This document shows, one piece after another, positions 15,444 to 23,594 of a DNA stretch of 29,552 nt. Source of the DNA: PALSA-911 sp037442565 (GTDB lineage Bacteria > Pseudomonadota > Alphaproteobacteria > Acetobacterales > Acetobacteraceae); the NCBI GenBank assembly GCA_037442565.1, contig JBBIQA010000034.1:1-29552 (forward strand), given 5' to 3'. The position numbers were made by a program, and so were the translations under genes. Within the stretch, counting starts at the first letter, position 1. The number at the start of each line of letters is the position of its first letter. The notes below the pieces were generated by a model. It did not search any database, was not told the origin of the DNA, and saw only the letters and a list, made by a program, of their open reading frames with translations.

Positions 15444-16474
15444 TGCGGGCTCAGCAGCGACGAATCGCCATAGGAGTAGAACCGGTAGCCATTCCGGATC
15501 GCATGCGCATAGGCCGCGCGCATCCGCTCGGTGCCGGCGAAGGCGCAGACGAGCATGAACAGGGTCGAGCGCGGCAGATGAAAGTTGGTCATCAGCAGAT
15601 CGACCCCGCGGAAGCGATGGCCTGGCAGGATGAAGATTTCCGTCTCCCCCGAAAACGGCTGGATCTTTCCGAATTCATCCGCCGCCGATTCCAGCAGGCG
15701 CAGGGAGGTGGTGCCCACGGCAACGATCCTTCCGCCGGCGGCGCGCGCCGCGTTGATCGCATCGGCGGCGGCCGGCGTGATCTCGCCGCGTTCGGCATGG
15801 ATGCGGTGTTCGGCGATGTCCTCCGAGCGCACCGGCAGGAATGTGCCGGCGCCGACATGCAGGGTGATCGTCGTGCGCAGCACACCCCGCGCGTCCATCG
15901 CCGCCAGCAGCGCCGGGGTGAAATGCAGCCCGGCGGTGGGTGCGGCGACAGCCCCGTCATGAGTGGCGAAGACCGTCTGATAGTCCTCGGCATCCTTCGG
16001 CAATGGGCCGGCGGGCCGGTCGATATACGGCGGCAGCGCCAGCGCGCCGGCGCGTGACAGCGCCTCGGCGAAGGCCTCGCCTTCCAGGTTGAAGGCCAGC
16101 GCCACGCCGCCATCGGGGTCGCGCTCCACCACGGCGGCGGTGAAATCCTCGGCGCCCTCGAATACCAGCGTGTCGCCGGGGCGCAGCCGCCGGGCGTTGC
16201 GGGCCAGAGCATGCCAGGCGCCGTCGGGGCGCGGACGGTCCAGGGTGATGCCGATCCGCGCCTGGCCGCGCAGCGCTGATAGCTGGGCGGGGATCACGCG
16301 CGTGTCGTTGCTGACCAGCATGTCGCCGGGGCGCAGCAGGTCCGGCAGGTCGCGAACGAAACGGTCCTGCAGCGCCGCGCCCACCACCAGCAGCCGCGCC
16401 GCATCGCGCGGGCGCGCCGGCTGGTGCGCGATGCAGCGATCCGGCAGATCGAAATCGAAGTCCGCAGTATGCAA
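15440..16474 (-). CDS. queA: S-adenosylmethionine:tRNA ribosyltransferase-isomerase QueA
   Basis: Transfers and rearranges the ribose of S-adenosylmethionine onto preQ1-tRNA to give epoxyqueuosine. 344 aa, starting MHTADFDFDLPDRCIAHQPA, a typical QueA opening. Further motifs: LVSNDTRVIPAQL, GAVAAPTAGLHFTPALL, TITLHVGAGTFLPV, VAVGTTSLRLLES, TNFHLPRSTLFMLVCAFAG and the terminal FYSYGDSSLL. All conserved blocks are present in order. It begins 13 bases after the VOC gene ends. No preQ1 riboswitch fits in that space, so expression must come from promoters further upstream, possibly in front of sspB. Confidence 0.96.
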   Translation of the reverse strand: MHTADFDFDLPDRCIAHQPARPRDAARLLVVGAALQDRFVRDLPDLLRPGDMLVSNDTRVIPAQLSALRGQARIGITLDRPRPDGAWHALARNARRLRPGDTLVFEGAEDFTAAVVERDPDGGVALAFNLEGEAFAEALSRAGALALPPYIDRPAGPLPKDAEDYQTVFATHDGAVAAPTAGLHFTPALLAAMDARGVLRTTITLHVGAGTFLPVRSEDIAEHRIHAERGEITPAAADAINAARAAGGRIVAVGTTSLRLLESAADEFGKIQPFSGETEIFILPGHRFRGVDLLMTNFHLPRSTLFMLVCAFAGTERMRAAYAHAIRNGYRFYSYGDSSLLSPQ

Positions 16475-16487
16475 AGGCGCCAGGGTG

Positions 16488-16889
16488 TCAGCGGGGCAGA
16501 TAGGAGGAAATCTCGATCAGATTGCCATCGGGATCGCGGCAATACACGGAACGGATCGGGCCCAGCGCACCGATCCTGTCCACAGGGCCCACAAGGATCT
16601 CCACGCCGCAATCATGCAGATGGCCGATCACGTCCTCCGGCCCCATGGCGGTGACGAAGCAAAGATCGGCGCTGCCAGGCGCGTCGTTCACACCGGTGGG
16701 CCAACTGCCGAGATCGGCGTCGACCGGGCGGACATTGATCTTCTGGCCGCCGAACTTCAGCGCGGTCCGGTTCGCTTCACCGAATTCCTCGCGCTCCATG
16801 CCCAGAACGCGCTGGTACCAGGACGCGGTGATCTCCACGTCCTTCACGTTCAGCACCAGATGATCCAGGCGGTCCACGGTGAAGCGCAT
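16488..16889 (-). CDS. VOC (glyoxalase/bleomycin-resistance fold) family protein
   Basis: A 133-aa protein with the vicinal-oxygen-chelate fold: RLDHLVLNVKDVEITASWYQRVLGM in the first beta-alpha-beta unit (the metal His in LDHLVL, H10) and YCRDPDGNLIEISSYLP in the second (the metal Glu in NLIEIS). This layout is that of small glyoxalase-like dioxygenase or lyase relatives; the substrate cannot be inferred. It lies 12 bases after the fumarase gene and 13 before queA, so it is in the same transcription unit. I see no reason to link it to queuosine chemistry beyond position. Confidence 0.9.
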   Translation of the reverse strand: MRFTVDRLDHLVLNVKDVEITASWYQRVLGMEREEFGEANRTALKFGGQKINVRPVDADLGSWPTGVNDAPGSADLCFVTAMGPEDVIGHLHDCGVEILVGPVDRIGALGPIRSVYCRDPDGNLIEISSYLPR

Positions 16890-16901
16890 AACTCCAGCCC
16901 C

Positions 16902-18563
16902 CTATTCCAGTCCATCGTAAAAATCGTTGCCCTTGTCGTCCATCACGATGAAGGCCGGGAAATTCTCCACCTCGATGCGCCAGATCGCCTCCATCCCAAG
17001 CTCGGGATATTCCAGCACCTCCACGCGGCGGATGCAGTCCTGCGCCAGCCGGGCGGCCGGGCCGCCGACGCTGCCGAGATAGAAGCCGCCATGCGCCTTG
17101 CAGCTGTCCTTCACCGCCTTCGAGCGGTTGCCCTTGGCCAGCATGATCAGGCTGCCGCCGGCGGCCTGGAATTCGGCCACATAGCTGTCCATCCGCCCGG
17201 CCGTGGTCGGGCCGAAGCTGCCGGTCGCCATGCCAGCAGGCGTCTTGGCCGGTCCGGCATAGTAGACGGGGTGGTTCTTGATGTAGTCGGGCAAACCTTG
17301 CCCGGCATCCAGCCGTTCCTTCAGCTTGGCGTGGGCGATGTCGCGCGCCACCACCATCGTGCCGGTCAGCGACAGCCGGGTCTTCACCGGATACTGCGAA
17401 AGCTGGGCGCGGATCTCCGCCATCGGGCGGTTCAGGTCCACGTGCACGCTGTCATCGGGAAGATGCTCGTCGGTGGTTTCCGGCAGATATTTCGCCGGAT
17501 CGGTCTCGAGCTGTTCGAGGAAGACACCTTCCGGCGTGATCTTGGCCAGGATCTGCCGGTCCGCCGAGCAGGACACGCCCATGCCGACCGGCAGCGAAGC
17601 GCCGTGCCGCGCCAGGCGGATCACCCGCACGTCGTGGCAGAAATACTTGCCGCCGAACTGCGCGCCGATGCCGACATTGCGCGACAGCTCCAGCACCTTC
17701 TGTTCCATCTCCAGGTCGCGGAACGCGTGCCCGGCCTTGCTGCCGGACGTGGGCAAGGTATCCAGCCACTTGGTGGAGGCGAGCTTGACGGTCTTCAGCG
17801 TCAGTTCCGCGCTGGTGCCGCCGATCACGATGGCCAGGTGATAGGGCGGGCAGGCGGAGGTGCCCAGCGTCTTCATCTTGGTGCCGAGGAAGGCCAGCAG
17901 CTTTTCCGGCGTCAGGATGGCGCGGGTTTCCTGGAACAGGAAGGTCTTGTTGGCCGAGCCGCCGCCCTTGGCGACGAACATCAGGTGGAATTCGTCGGCA
18001 TGATGTTCGCCGGGGGCTGCCATGATGTCGAACTGCACCGGCAGGTTGTTGCCGGTGTTGGTCTCCTCGAACATCGACAGCGGCGCCATCTGCGAATAGC
18101 GCAGATTGGTCTCGGTATAGGTGCGGTGCACGCCGTAGCTGAGCGCCTCCTCCTCGTCGCCCTCCACCCAGACGCGCTGGCCCTTCTTGCCGAACACGAT
18201 GGCCGTGCCGGTATCCTGGCACATCGGCAGCACGCCGCCGGCGGAGATGTTGGCGTTCTTCAGCAGGTCGAGCGCGACGAACCGGTCATTCGCCGATGCC
18301 TCGGGGTCGTCGAGGATTTTCCGCAGCTGTGCCAGATGCGCGGGGCGCAGCAGGTGCGACACATCGTGGAACGCCCGCAGCGCCAGTTCGCTGAGCGCGT
18401 CCGGCTGGATGCGCAACACGGTCTTGCCGTCGCAGGTCGATGTGCTCACGCCCTGGATGTCGAGCTTCTTCCAGGCGATCTGATCCGGACCCAGCGGGAA
18501 CATGGGCGAATAGAGAAAGCCGGACGGACGCTGCCCGGAAACGGCGTGGGTGGGTGCGTTCAT
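16902..18563 (-). CDS. class I fumarate hydratase (4Fe-4S, FumA/FumB type)
   Basis: Converts fumarate to L-malate in the TCA cycle with an oxygen-labile 4Fe-4S cluster. About 553 aa, the size of single-chain class I fumarases. Three cluster cysteines are in the expected contexts: VLPMCQDTGTA (C115), GTSACPPYHLA (C238) and GVSCSADRQI (C332). The C-terminal beta domain contains GPTTAGRMDSY, LAKGNRSKAV and KAHGGFYLGSVGGPAA. Two adjacent ATG codons (18566 and 18563) are possible starts; AAAGGA favours the second. The frame is open far upstream, but that part overlaps sspB and is not homologous. It lies 16 bases after sspB. An Fe-S fumarase may coexist with a class II enzyme elsewhere; this cannot be judged here. 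Confidence 0.95.
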   Translation of the reverse strand: MNAPTHAVSGQRPSGFLYSPMFPLGPDQIAWKKLDIQGVSTSTCDGKTVLRIQPDALSELALRAFHDVSHLLRPAHLAQLRKILDDPEASANDRFVALDLLKNANISAGGVLPMCQDTGTAIVFGKKGQRVWVEGDEEEALSYGVHRTYTETNLRYSQMAPLSMFEETNTGNNLPVQFDIMAAPGEHHADEFHLMFVAKGGGSANKTFLFQETRAILTPEKLLAFLGTKMKTLGTSACPPYHLAIVIGGTSAELTLKTVKLASTKWLDTLPTSGSKAGHAFRDLEMEQKVLELSRNVGIGAQFGGKYFCHDVRVIRLARHGASLPVGMGVSCSADRQILAKITPEGVFLEQLETDPAKYLPETTDEHLPDDSVHVDLNRPMAEIRAQLSQYPVKTRLSLTGTMVVARDIAHAKLKERLDAGQGLPDYIKNHPVYYAGPAKTPAGMATGSFGPTTAGRMDSYVAEFQAAGGSLIMLAKGNRSKAVKDSCKAHGGFYLGSVGGPAARLAQDCIRRVEVLEYPELGMEAIWRIEVENFPAFIVMDDKGNDFYDGLE

Positions 18564-18579
18564 CATGGGTCCTTTCGGA

Positions 18580-19113
18580 TCAGGTCTTGGGGGGCGTGCG
18601 GCGGCGAAAGGCATCCAGGCTGACGACCTGCGGGGTCTCCGGCGGTTCGGCATCGTCGCCGGCGGCTTCCGGCTCGGCTTGCGTGGCATCTTCCGCCGCC
18701 GCCTCGCCGTCGTCTTCTTCGGTATTGGCGATGTCGATTGGGGACTGGAAGCGCAGCACGAACTGCACGGCGGGATCGGCAAAGCCGGTGATCGCCGCCA
18801 GCGGGATCACCAGGGTGGACGGCACGCCGCCGAAGGACAGCACCACGCTGAACAGCCCGTCCGACATCTGCGCGTCGCGGAACTGGTGCTGCAGGACAAT
18901 GGTCATCTCCTGCGGATACTGAGCCTTCAGCCGGGCCGGAACCACGGTGGCAGGGTGGTCGGTGCGGAACGTCAGGTAGAAATGATGCTCCCCGGGCAGG
19001 CCGTTCTCCGCGAGGTGTGACAGGGCGCGTTCCACCACCTGGCGCAGTGCCTGCTGCGTCCATTCGTCATAGGGCAGCAGGCTTTCCGGCCTCTGGTCCT
19101 GATCGTCTTCCAT
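18580..19113 (-). CDS. sspB: SspB family ClpXP specificity adaptor (alpha type)
   Basis: Adaptor that binds ssrA-tagged proteins and delivers them to ClpXP. The 177-aa protein reads LLPYDEWTQQALRQVVERALSH, then HHFYLTFRTDHPATVVP, MTIVLQHQFRDAQMSDGLFSVVLSFGGVPSTLVIPLAAITGFADPAV: the SspB substrate-binding domain. A long acidic linker follows, and the tail VVSLDAFRRRTPPKT is the ClpX-docking segment seen in alphaproteobacterial SspB. The start is the ATG at 19113 with GAGG seven bases upstream; the open frame continues above it without homology. It is the first gene of the eight-gene run. Its client system, tmRNA, is encoded at 25880-26155 in the same window. Confidence 0.93.
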   Translation of the reverse strand: MEDDQDQRPESLLPYDEWTQQALRQVVERALSHLAENGLPGEHHFYLTFRTDHPATVVPARLKAQYPQEMTIVLQHQFRDAQMSDGLFSVVLSFGGVPSTLVIPLAAITGFADPAVQFVLRFQSPIDIANTEEDDGEAAAEDATQAEPEAAGDDAEPPETPQVVSLDAFRRRTPPKT

Positions 19114-19245
19114 CGTCAACCTCGTTATCGCAGGCCAGGAACGCCCCAGCGACGCCGGCGCACCCATAGCGCGCCTGCGGCGAGGCGCCAAACGCTATCC
19201 CTCAATACCGTCCGGCGGCCAGCCGGCATCTCCAGCGGCGATCTG

Positions 19246-19275
19246 CCGGCAGAGCTCAGCCCGGCAGAGTTCAGC
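19246..19275. repeat. 15-bp tandem duplication at the degP stop codon
   Basis: 19246-19260 and 19261-19275 are two adjacent 15-base copies differing at one base. The TGA stop of the protease gene falls in one copy, and the other carries a second TGA. A local slippage duplication; no function suggested. Confidence 0.6.
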
Positions 19276-20821
19276 CCGGCTTGCCCGGCTTGCCAGCGGT
19301 CGGCGCCAGCGACAGCGGCACCCAGCGCAGCCCGTCGCTGCTCTGCACCAGCATCAGCACCGATTTGCGGTTCTGCTTGCGCACCGCATCCACCCGGTTC
19401 AGCACATCGGCCGGCGTGCTCACCGATTCCTGCTGCACTTCCAGGATCACGTCGCCCGGCTTCAGGCCACGCTCGGCGGCGGCGCTGTTGGCGATCACGT
19501 CCGCGATCACCACGCCCTTCTGATCGGGGCCGATCTGGAACCGGTCGCGGGTTTCCGGCGTCAGCGCCGACAGGCGCAGGCCCAAACCGGTGATTTCGGT
19601 CGGCTTTACCCCTTCGGTCTTGCCCGGCGCGGGGCCGGAGGCGACTTTCTGGTCGTCGGGCAACTCGCCGAGCTTGGCCTGCACGGTCACTTCGTGCCCG
19701 TCGCGCCACAGGGTGACAGGAACCTCCTGGCCGATCGGCGTTTCCGCCACCAGGCGGGGGAGGTGCTTCATCTCCTTCACATCCTGGCCGTTGAACTTGA
19801 GGATGATGTCGCCGTTGCGGATCTTCGCCGCCTCGGCCGGCCCACCCTCGTTCACGCCGGCGACCATCGCGCCGGTCGCTCCCTTCATGCCCAGGCTCTC
19901 GGCGATGTCGGGAGTGACCTGCTGGATGCGCACGCCCAGCCAGCCGCGCCGTGCATGGCCGTATTCCTTCAGCTGCGCCACCACGGTCTTGGCCATGTTG
20001 GCCGGGATGGAGAAGCCGATGCCGATCGAGCCGCCGGACGGCGAGTAGATCGCGGTGTTGATGCCGATCACCTCGCCGTTCATGTTGAACAGCGGTCCGC
20101 CGGAATTGCCGCGGTTGATCGCGGCATCGGTCTGGATGAAGTCATCATAGGGCCCGGAGCGGATGTCGCGGCCGCGGGCGGAGACGATGCCGGCGGTGAC
20201 TGTTCCGCCCAGGCCGAAAGGATTGCCGATCGCCAGCACCCAGTCGCCCACGCGCGCCGTATCGCTGTCGCCGAAGGAAACGGCCACCAGCGGCTTGTCG
20301 GGCTTGACCCGCAGGAGCGCCACGTCCTCCCGATCATCCTTGCCGACCAGTTCGGCCTTCAGCGTGGTGTTGTCGGAGAGGGTGACGGTGATCTCGTCGG
20401 CGCCGTCGATCACGTGGTTGTTGGTCACGATCAGGCCGGAGGGGTCGATGATGAAGCCCGAGCCCAGGCTCTGGGTCTTGCGGTCCGGCACCGGCTGTTG
20501 CGGCTGCTGTCCGCCACGGCCCTGCGGGCGGTTGCGCTCCAGGAAATCCTTGAAGAACTGCTCGAACGGCGAGCCCGGTGGGAACATCGGCACATCCGGC
20601 CCCGGCCGGTCGGCGCCGCGGGCCTGCACGGTGCTGCTGGAGGAGATGTTGACCACCGAGGGCTGCAGCTTGGCGGCCAGATCGGCGAAGCTTTCCGGCG
20701 CGGTGCGCGCCAGGGCAGGCGCGCTGGCCCCGATCAGGACGCCGGTCGCGGTGACCACCGGCGCAACCGCGACGCTGAGGGCGAGCAGGAGATGGAGCGG
20801 GCGAGTTCTAACAGAGCGCAT
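19271..20821 (-). CDS. Do-family periplasmic serine protease (DegP/HtrA/MucD)
   Basis: Envelope protease/chaperone, 516 aa. Signal peptide: MRSVRTRPLHLLLALSVAVAP and on, with likely cleavage near ALA (about 38). Catalytic triad: H136 in VTNNHVIDG, D166 in DREDVALL, S240 in INRGNSGGPLF. Two PDZ domains follow: GWLGVRIQQVTPDIAESLG from about 290, and GLGLRLSALTPETRDRF from about 405, the second containing VVIADVIANSAAAERGLKPGD. A Gln/Gly/Pro-rich loop LA (about 98-113) precedes the protease domain. AGGAAA lies 8 bases before the ATG. It is downstream of hflK-hflC on the same strand (123-base gap), an arrangement common in alphaproteobacteria, which suggests a joint membrane and periplasm quality-control unit. 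Confidence 0.96.
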   Translation of the reverse strand: MRSVRTRPLHLLLALSVAVAPVVTATGVLIGASAPALARTAPESFADLAAKLQPSVVNISSSSTVQARGADRPGPDVPMFPPGSPFEQFFKDFLERNRPQGRGGQQPQQPVPDRKTQSLGSGFIIDPSGLIVTNNHVIDGADEITVTLSDNTTLKAELVGKDDREDVALLRVKPDKPLVAVSFGDSDTARVGDWVLAIGNPFGLGGTVTAGIVSARGRDIRSGPYDDFIQTDAAINRGNSGGPLFNMNGEVIGINTAIYSPSGGSIGIGFSIPANMAKTVVAQLKEYGHARRGWLGVRIQQVTPDIAESLGMKGATGAMVAGVNEGGPAEAAKIRNGDIILKFNGQDVKEMKHLPRLVAETPIGQEVPVTLWRDGHEVTVQAKLGELPDDQKVASGPAPGKTEGVKPTEITGLGLRLSALTPETRDRFQIGPDQKGVVIADVIANSAAAERGLKPGDVILEVQQESVSTPADVLNRVDAVRKQNRKSVLMLVQSSDGLRWVPLSLAPTAGKPGKPG

Positions 20822-20905
20822 GGGACAATTTCCTGGCTGACGGGCGGCATATGGAACGTCCGGCCGCTTCTAGCAACGGGTGTTGCGCAACGGGCCCGAA
20901 GCAAG

Positions 20906-20935
20906 GCGGGCCTGACGCGATGCGGGCCTGACGCG
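20906..20935. repeat. 14-bp direct repeat in the hflC-degP spacer
   Basis: GCGGGCCTGACGCG occurs at 20906-20919 and again at 20922-20935, two bases apart, in the 123-base spacer downstream of hflC. Paired copies could be a binding site or chance duplication; nothing else marks the site. Confidence 0.45.
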
Positions 20936-20944
20936 CGGCGGGGT

Positions 20945-21841
20945 CTACTTCGTGGCCGGCGCCGATCGTGGAGCCGGCACCGGAGCGGTCTGCAGCAGTT
21001 TCAAGAAATCGTTATCCGGCGTCAGCACCAGCCGTGCGTTGCCGCCGGCGAAAGCCTCGCGATAGGCCAGCAGCGTGCGCCAGGCGGTGAAGAAGCCGGC
21101 ATCCTGCTCATAGGCCTTGGCATACAGCCGGCTGGCAGCCGCCTCGCCCTCGCCGCGCAGCTTGTCGGCGGTGGCGCGCGCGTCGGCCAGCAGCACCGTG
21201 CGGTCGCGTTCGGCTCCGGCGCGGATGCGCTGGGCGGCTTCCGCCCCTTCGGCGCGTAGCTGCTTGGCCACGCGCTCGCGCTCGGACTGCATGCGGCTCA
21301 GGATCGCCTGGGTGTTCTCCTCCGGCAGATCGGCGCGGCGGATGCGCACATCCTCGATGGAGACTCCGAAGCCGGTCATTTCCGTGTTCACCTGGCCACG
21401 GATCGCGGTCATGATCCGGGAGCGGTCGGCGCTGAGTACGTCCAGCAGCGAATGATTGCCGAGCACACGGCGCAGGCTGGACGACACGATGGAGTTCAGC
21501 CGCCCACGAATGCCATCCTCGGCCGGTCCCACCGCCTGATAATAGCGCAGCGGATCGGTGATGCGGAACATCGTGAAGCTGTCGACGATCAGGCGGCGCT
21601 GGTCGCCCAGGATCACCTCCTCGCTCGCCACCTCCTGGTTCAGCAGGCGGCGGTCGAAGGTGATCACGGTCTGCACGAACGGGATCTTGACGTGCAGGCC
21701 GGGCTTGGTGATCACCCGTACCGGTCTGCCGAACTGGGTAATCAGCACCTGCTCGGTCTGGCGCACCGTGAACAGGGACGACGTCACCAGCACGATAAGA
21801 ACGAACAGCGCCGCGGCGCCGATGGTCAGGATGCGGTTCAT
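20945..21841 (-). CDS. hflC: HflC, membrane protease modulator (SPFH/prohibitin family)
   Basis: Forms the HflKC cage with HflK around FtsH at the inner membrane. 298 aa: an N-terminal anchor (MNRILTIGAAALFVLIVLVTSS), then the SPFH domain starting VRQTEQVLITQFGRPVRVITKPGLHVKIPF. Next come DRRLLNQEVASEEVILGDQRRLIVD and a long helix rich in Glu, Arg and Ala (about 185-250). SIEDVRIRRADLPEE is the typical HflC segment. The short C-terminal tail is Pro/Ala-rich. Its ATG overlaps the hflK stop by 4 bases, so the two are translationally coupled. Confidence 0.96.
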   Translation of the reverse strand: MNRILTIGAAALFVLIVLVTSSLFTVRQTEQVLITQFGRPVRVITKPGLHVKIPFVQTVITFDRRLLNQEVASEEVILGDQRRLIVDSFTMFRITDPLRYYQAVGPAEDGIRGRLNSIVSSSLRRVLGNHSLLDVLSADRSRIMTAIRGQVNTEMTGFGVSIEDVRIRRADLPEENTQAILSRMQSERERVAKQLRAEGAEAAQRIRAGAERDRTVLLADARATADKLRGEGEAAASRLYAKAYEQDAGFFTAWRTLLAYREAFAGGNARLVLTPDNDFLKLLQTAPVPAPRSAPATK

Positions 21842-23379
21842 TGCGGCGCTCCTCGCACGATCGGACCCCGAACCGGTGGGGATAGCAGTGGCGGAGGCGG
21901 CGAACCGCTCGCGGCCGGCGGCGAACCGCTCGCGGCCGGCGGCGCCTGGGCCGCGGGCGAGGTCGCAGGCTGAACGGAGCGGTCGGCCAGCGGCAACAGC
22001 GGCATCAATCCCTTGAATTTCTCATCGATGACGAGGGTCGGCGAGCGGCTGAGGATCTCCTGCATGGTTTCCAGATACATGCGCTCCATCGTCACATCCC
22101 GCGCCTGCTCATAGGCCGACAGCACCGACAGGAAGCGCTGGGTCTGGCCGGTCGCCTCGGCGATCGAGGCCTGCCGGGCGCCCTCGGCCTCGGCGGTGAT
22201 GCGCGCGGCCTCGCCGCGGGCGCGCGGCACGATGTCGTTCTGATAGGCCTGGGCCTCGTTGCGCATGCGCTCGGCGTCGGTGGTGGCGCGCTGCACGTCG
22301 CGGAAGCTTTCCACCACGGCAGCCGGCGGGTCGACCTTCTGCAGCTGTACCTGGGTGATCTCCACTCCGGCGCCGTACTGGTCCAGAATCGACTGGGTCT
22401 CTTTCAGGACATCGGTCTCGATGGTGGCGCGCAGTTCCGTCAGCGCCGGCTGGATCGGGGTGCGGCCGATCACCTCGCGCATCGTGCTTTCGGCGACGGA
22501 ACGCACCGTCGCCTGCGGATCGCGGGTGTTGAACAGAAATGCCGAGGCGTCGCGGATGCGCCAGAAAATGGCGACGTCGATATCGATGATGTTCTCGTCG
22601 CCGGTCAGCATCAGGCTTTCCGCCAGCACGTCGCGCCCGGAGGTGTCGTGCCCGGCTTCCATGCGGCTGTTGCTGGACGTGGTCCGGTAGCCGATCTCGG
22701 TGCGGTTGATGCGGGTGACCGCCGGGCGCTGCACACTCTCCACCGGCCAGGGCCAGTGGTAGTTCAGGCCGGGCAGGTCGGTGCGGTTATACGCGCCGAA
22801 GCGCAAGACGACGCCCTGCTCGTCCGGCTGCACACGGTAGAGGCCGGAGGCGAGCCAGAGCACGGCGACCGCGACGCCCAGCAAGGCCAGTCCTCGCCCG
22901 CCGGTGAAGAAACCCATCGGTCCGCCGGACCAGGATCCCTTGCCCGAGCCACCGCCGCCAGTGCCACCGCCAGTGCCACCGCCNNNNNNNNNNNNNNNNN
23001 NNNNNNNNNNNNNNNNNNNNNNNNNNNNNNNNNNNNNNNNNNNNNNNNNNNNNNNNNNNNNNNNNNNNNNNNNNNNNNNNNNNCCGCCAGTGCCACCGCC
23101 AGTGCCACCGCCGCCGGACATCAGGCCGCGGATAAAGGCCTGCGCGCGGGCGATCACCTCATCCAGATCGGGCATCTGTCCGGGGCCCCCAGGGCCGCCC
23201 CCGGGGCCGCCCCCGGGGCCGCCAGGGCCACGGCCGGGTCCGCCTGGTCCCCAGGGACCGCCCGGCTTCTGCCCATCCGGCTTCTGCCCGCCTTTGCCGC
23301 CGCCGTCTTTCGGCGAGCCGCCAGGAGTGCCCCAGGGGTTGGAGGGACCGGAACCTGGGCCGCCGTTGTTCCAAGGCAT
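21838..23379 (-). CDS. hflK: HflK, membrane protease modulator; N-terminal Gly-rich repeat broken by an assembly gap
   Basis: Partner of HflC in the FtsH-regulating SPFH complex. It starts MPWNNGGPGSGPSNPWG with an AGGAG about 12 bases upstream. A cytoplasmic Gly/Pro-rich tail (GGPGRGPGGPGGGPGGG), LDEVIARAQAFIRGLMSGG, then a GGGTGGGTGG repeat holding 100 N. The membrane segment GLALLGVAVAVLWLASGLYRV and the SPFH domain (QPDEQGVVLRFGAYNRTDLPGLNYHWPWPVE) follow. Next: GDENIIDIDVAIFWRIRD, and a helix ending QAYQNDIVPRARGEAARITAEAEG. The C-terminal tail has a duplicated PPAASGS. The apparent length (about 513 with the gap) is not reliable because the gap size is nominal. The open frame extends upstream to 23868 but is not homologous. 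Confidence 0.94.
   Translation of the reverse strand: MPWNNGGPGSGPSNPWGTPGGSPKDGGGKGGQKPDGQKPGGPWGPGGPGRGPGGPGGGPGGGPGGPGQMPDLDEVIARAQAFIRGLMSGGGGTGGGTGXXXXXXXXXXXXXXXXXXXXXXXXXXXXXXXXXXGGGTGGGTGGGGSGKGSWSGGPMGFFTGGRGLALLGVAVAVLWLASGLYRVQPDEQGVVLRFGAYNRTDLPGLNYHWPWPVESVQRPAVTRINRTEIGYRTTSSNSRMEAGHDTSGRDVLAESLMLTGDENIIDIDVAIFWRIRDASAFLFNTRDPQATVRSVAESTMREVIGRTPIQPALTELRATIETDVLKETQSILDQYGAGVEITQVQLQKVDPPAAVVESFRDVQRATTDAERMRNEAQAYQNDIVPRARGEAARITAEAEGARQASIAEATGQTQRFLSVLSAYEQARDVTMERMYLETMQEILSRSPTLVIDEKFKGLMPLLPLADRSVQPATSPAAQAPPAASGSPPAASGSPPPPLLSPPVRGPIVRGAPQ
21899..21940. repeat. two tandem 21-bp units in the 3' end of hflK
   Basis: 21899-21919 and 21920-21940 are identical 21-base units in frame, encoding PPAASGS twice in the Pro-rich tail of HflK. 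Probably replication slippage; copy number may vary between strains. Confidence 0.75.
22984..23083. other. assembly gap (100 N) inside a 12-bp tandem repeat of hflK
   Basis: Exactly 100 N. Both sides end or begin with the same stretch of at least 29 bases, built from a 12-base unit (AGTGCCACCGCC on the plus strand, encoding Gly-Gly-Gly-Thr on the minus strand). The real array length is unknown and may be shorter than drawn. Confidence 0.95.
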
Positions 23380-23594
23380 AGGGGTAGGGAACTCCTGTAA
23401 TATGTCGGCGTCGCGCGGCGGCAGCCGGGCGTTGTCCGAACGCCGATCCCGAATGGGAACGGTGTCAGACATTGGCGGATCGGCCGACCTGCGCCATATG
23501 CAGGCGGCGCCCGAGCGGCGTGTTCCGCCCAGGTCCGCTGGCACGATCCGTTGGCGGGCTGCATATTGACCGTCAGCAGAAGGTTTGCAAGCGC

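Noticed and set aside
16475..16487. Possible preQ1 riboswitch in front of queA
   Set aside because: Only 13 bases separate queA from the preceding gene, and no preQ1-type aptamer pattern is visible there or in front of the fumarase and VOC genes.
16089..18623. An 844-codon plus-strand open frame opposite queA, the VOC gene and fumarase
   Set aside because: Antisense shadow of conserved genes; His/Gly/Arg-rich translation without motifs.
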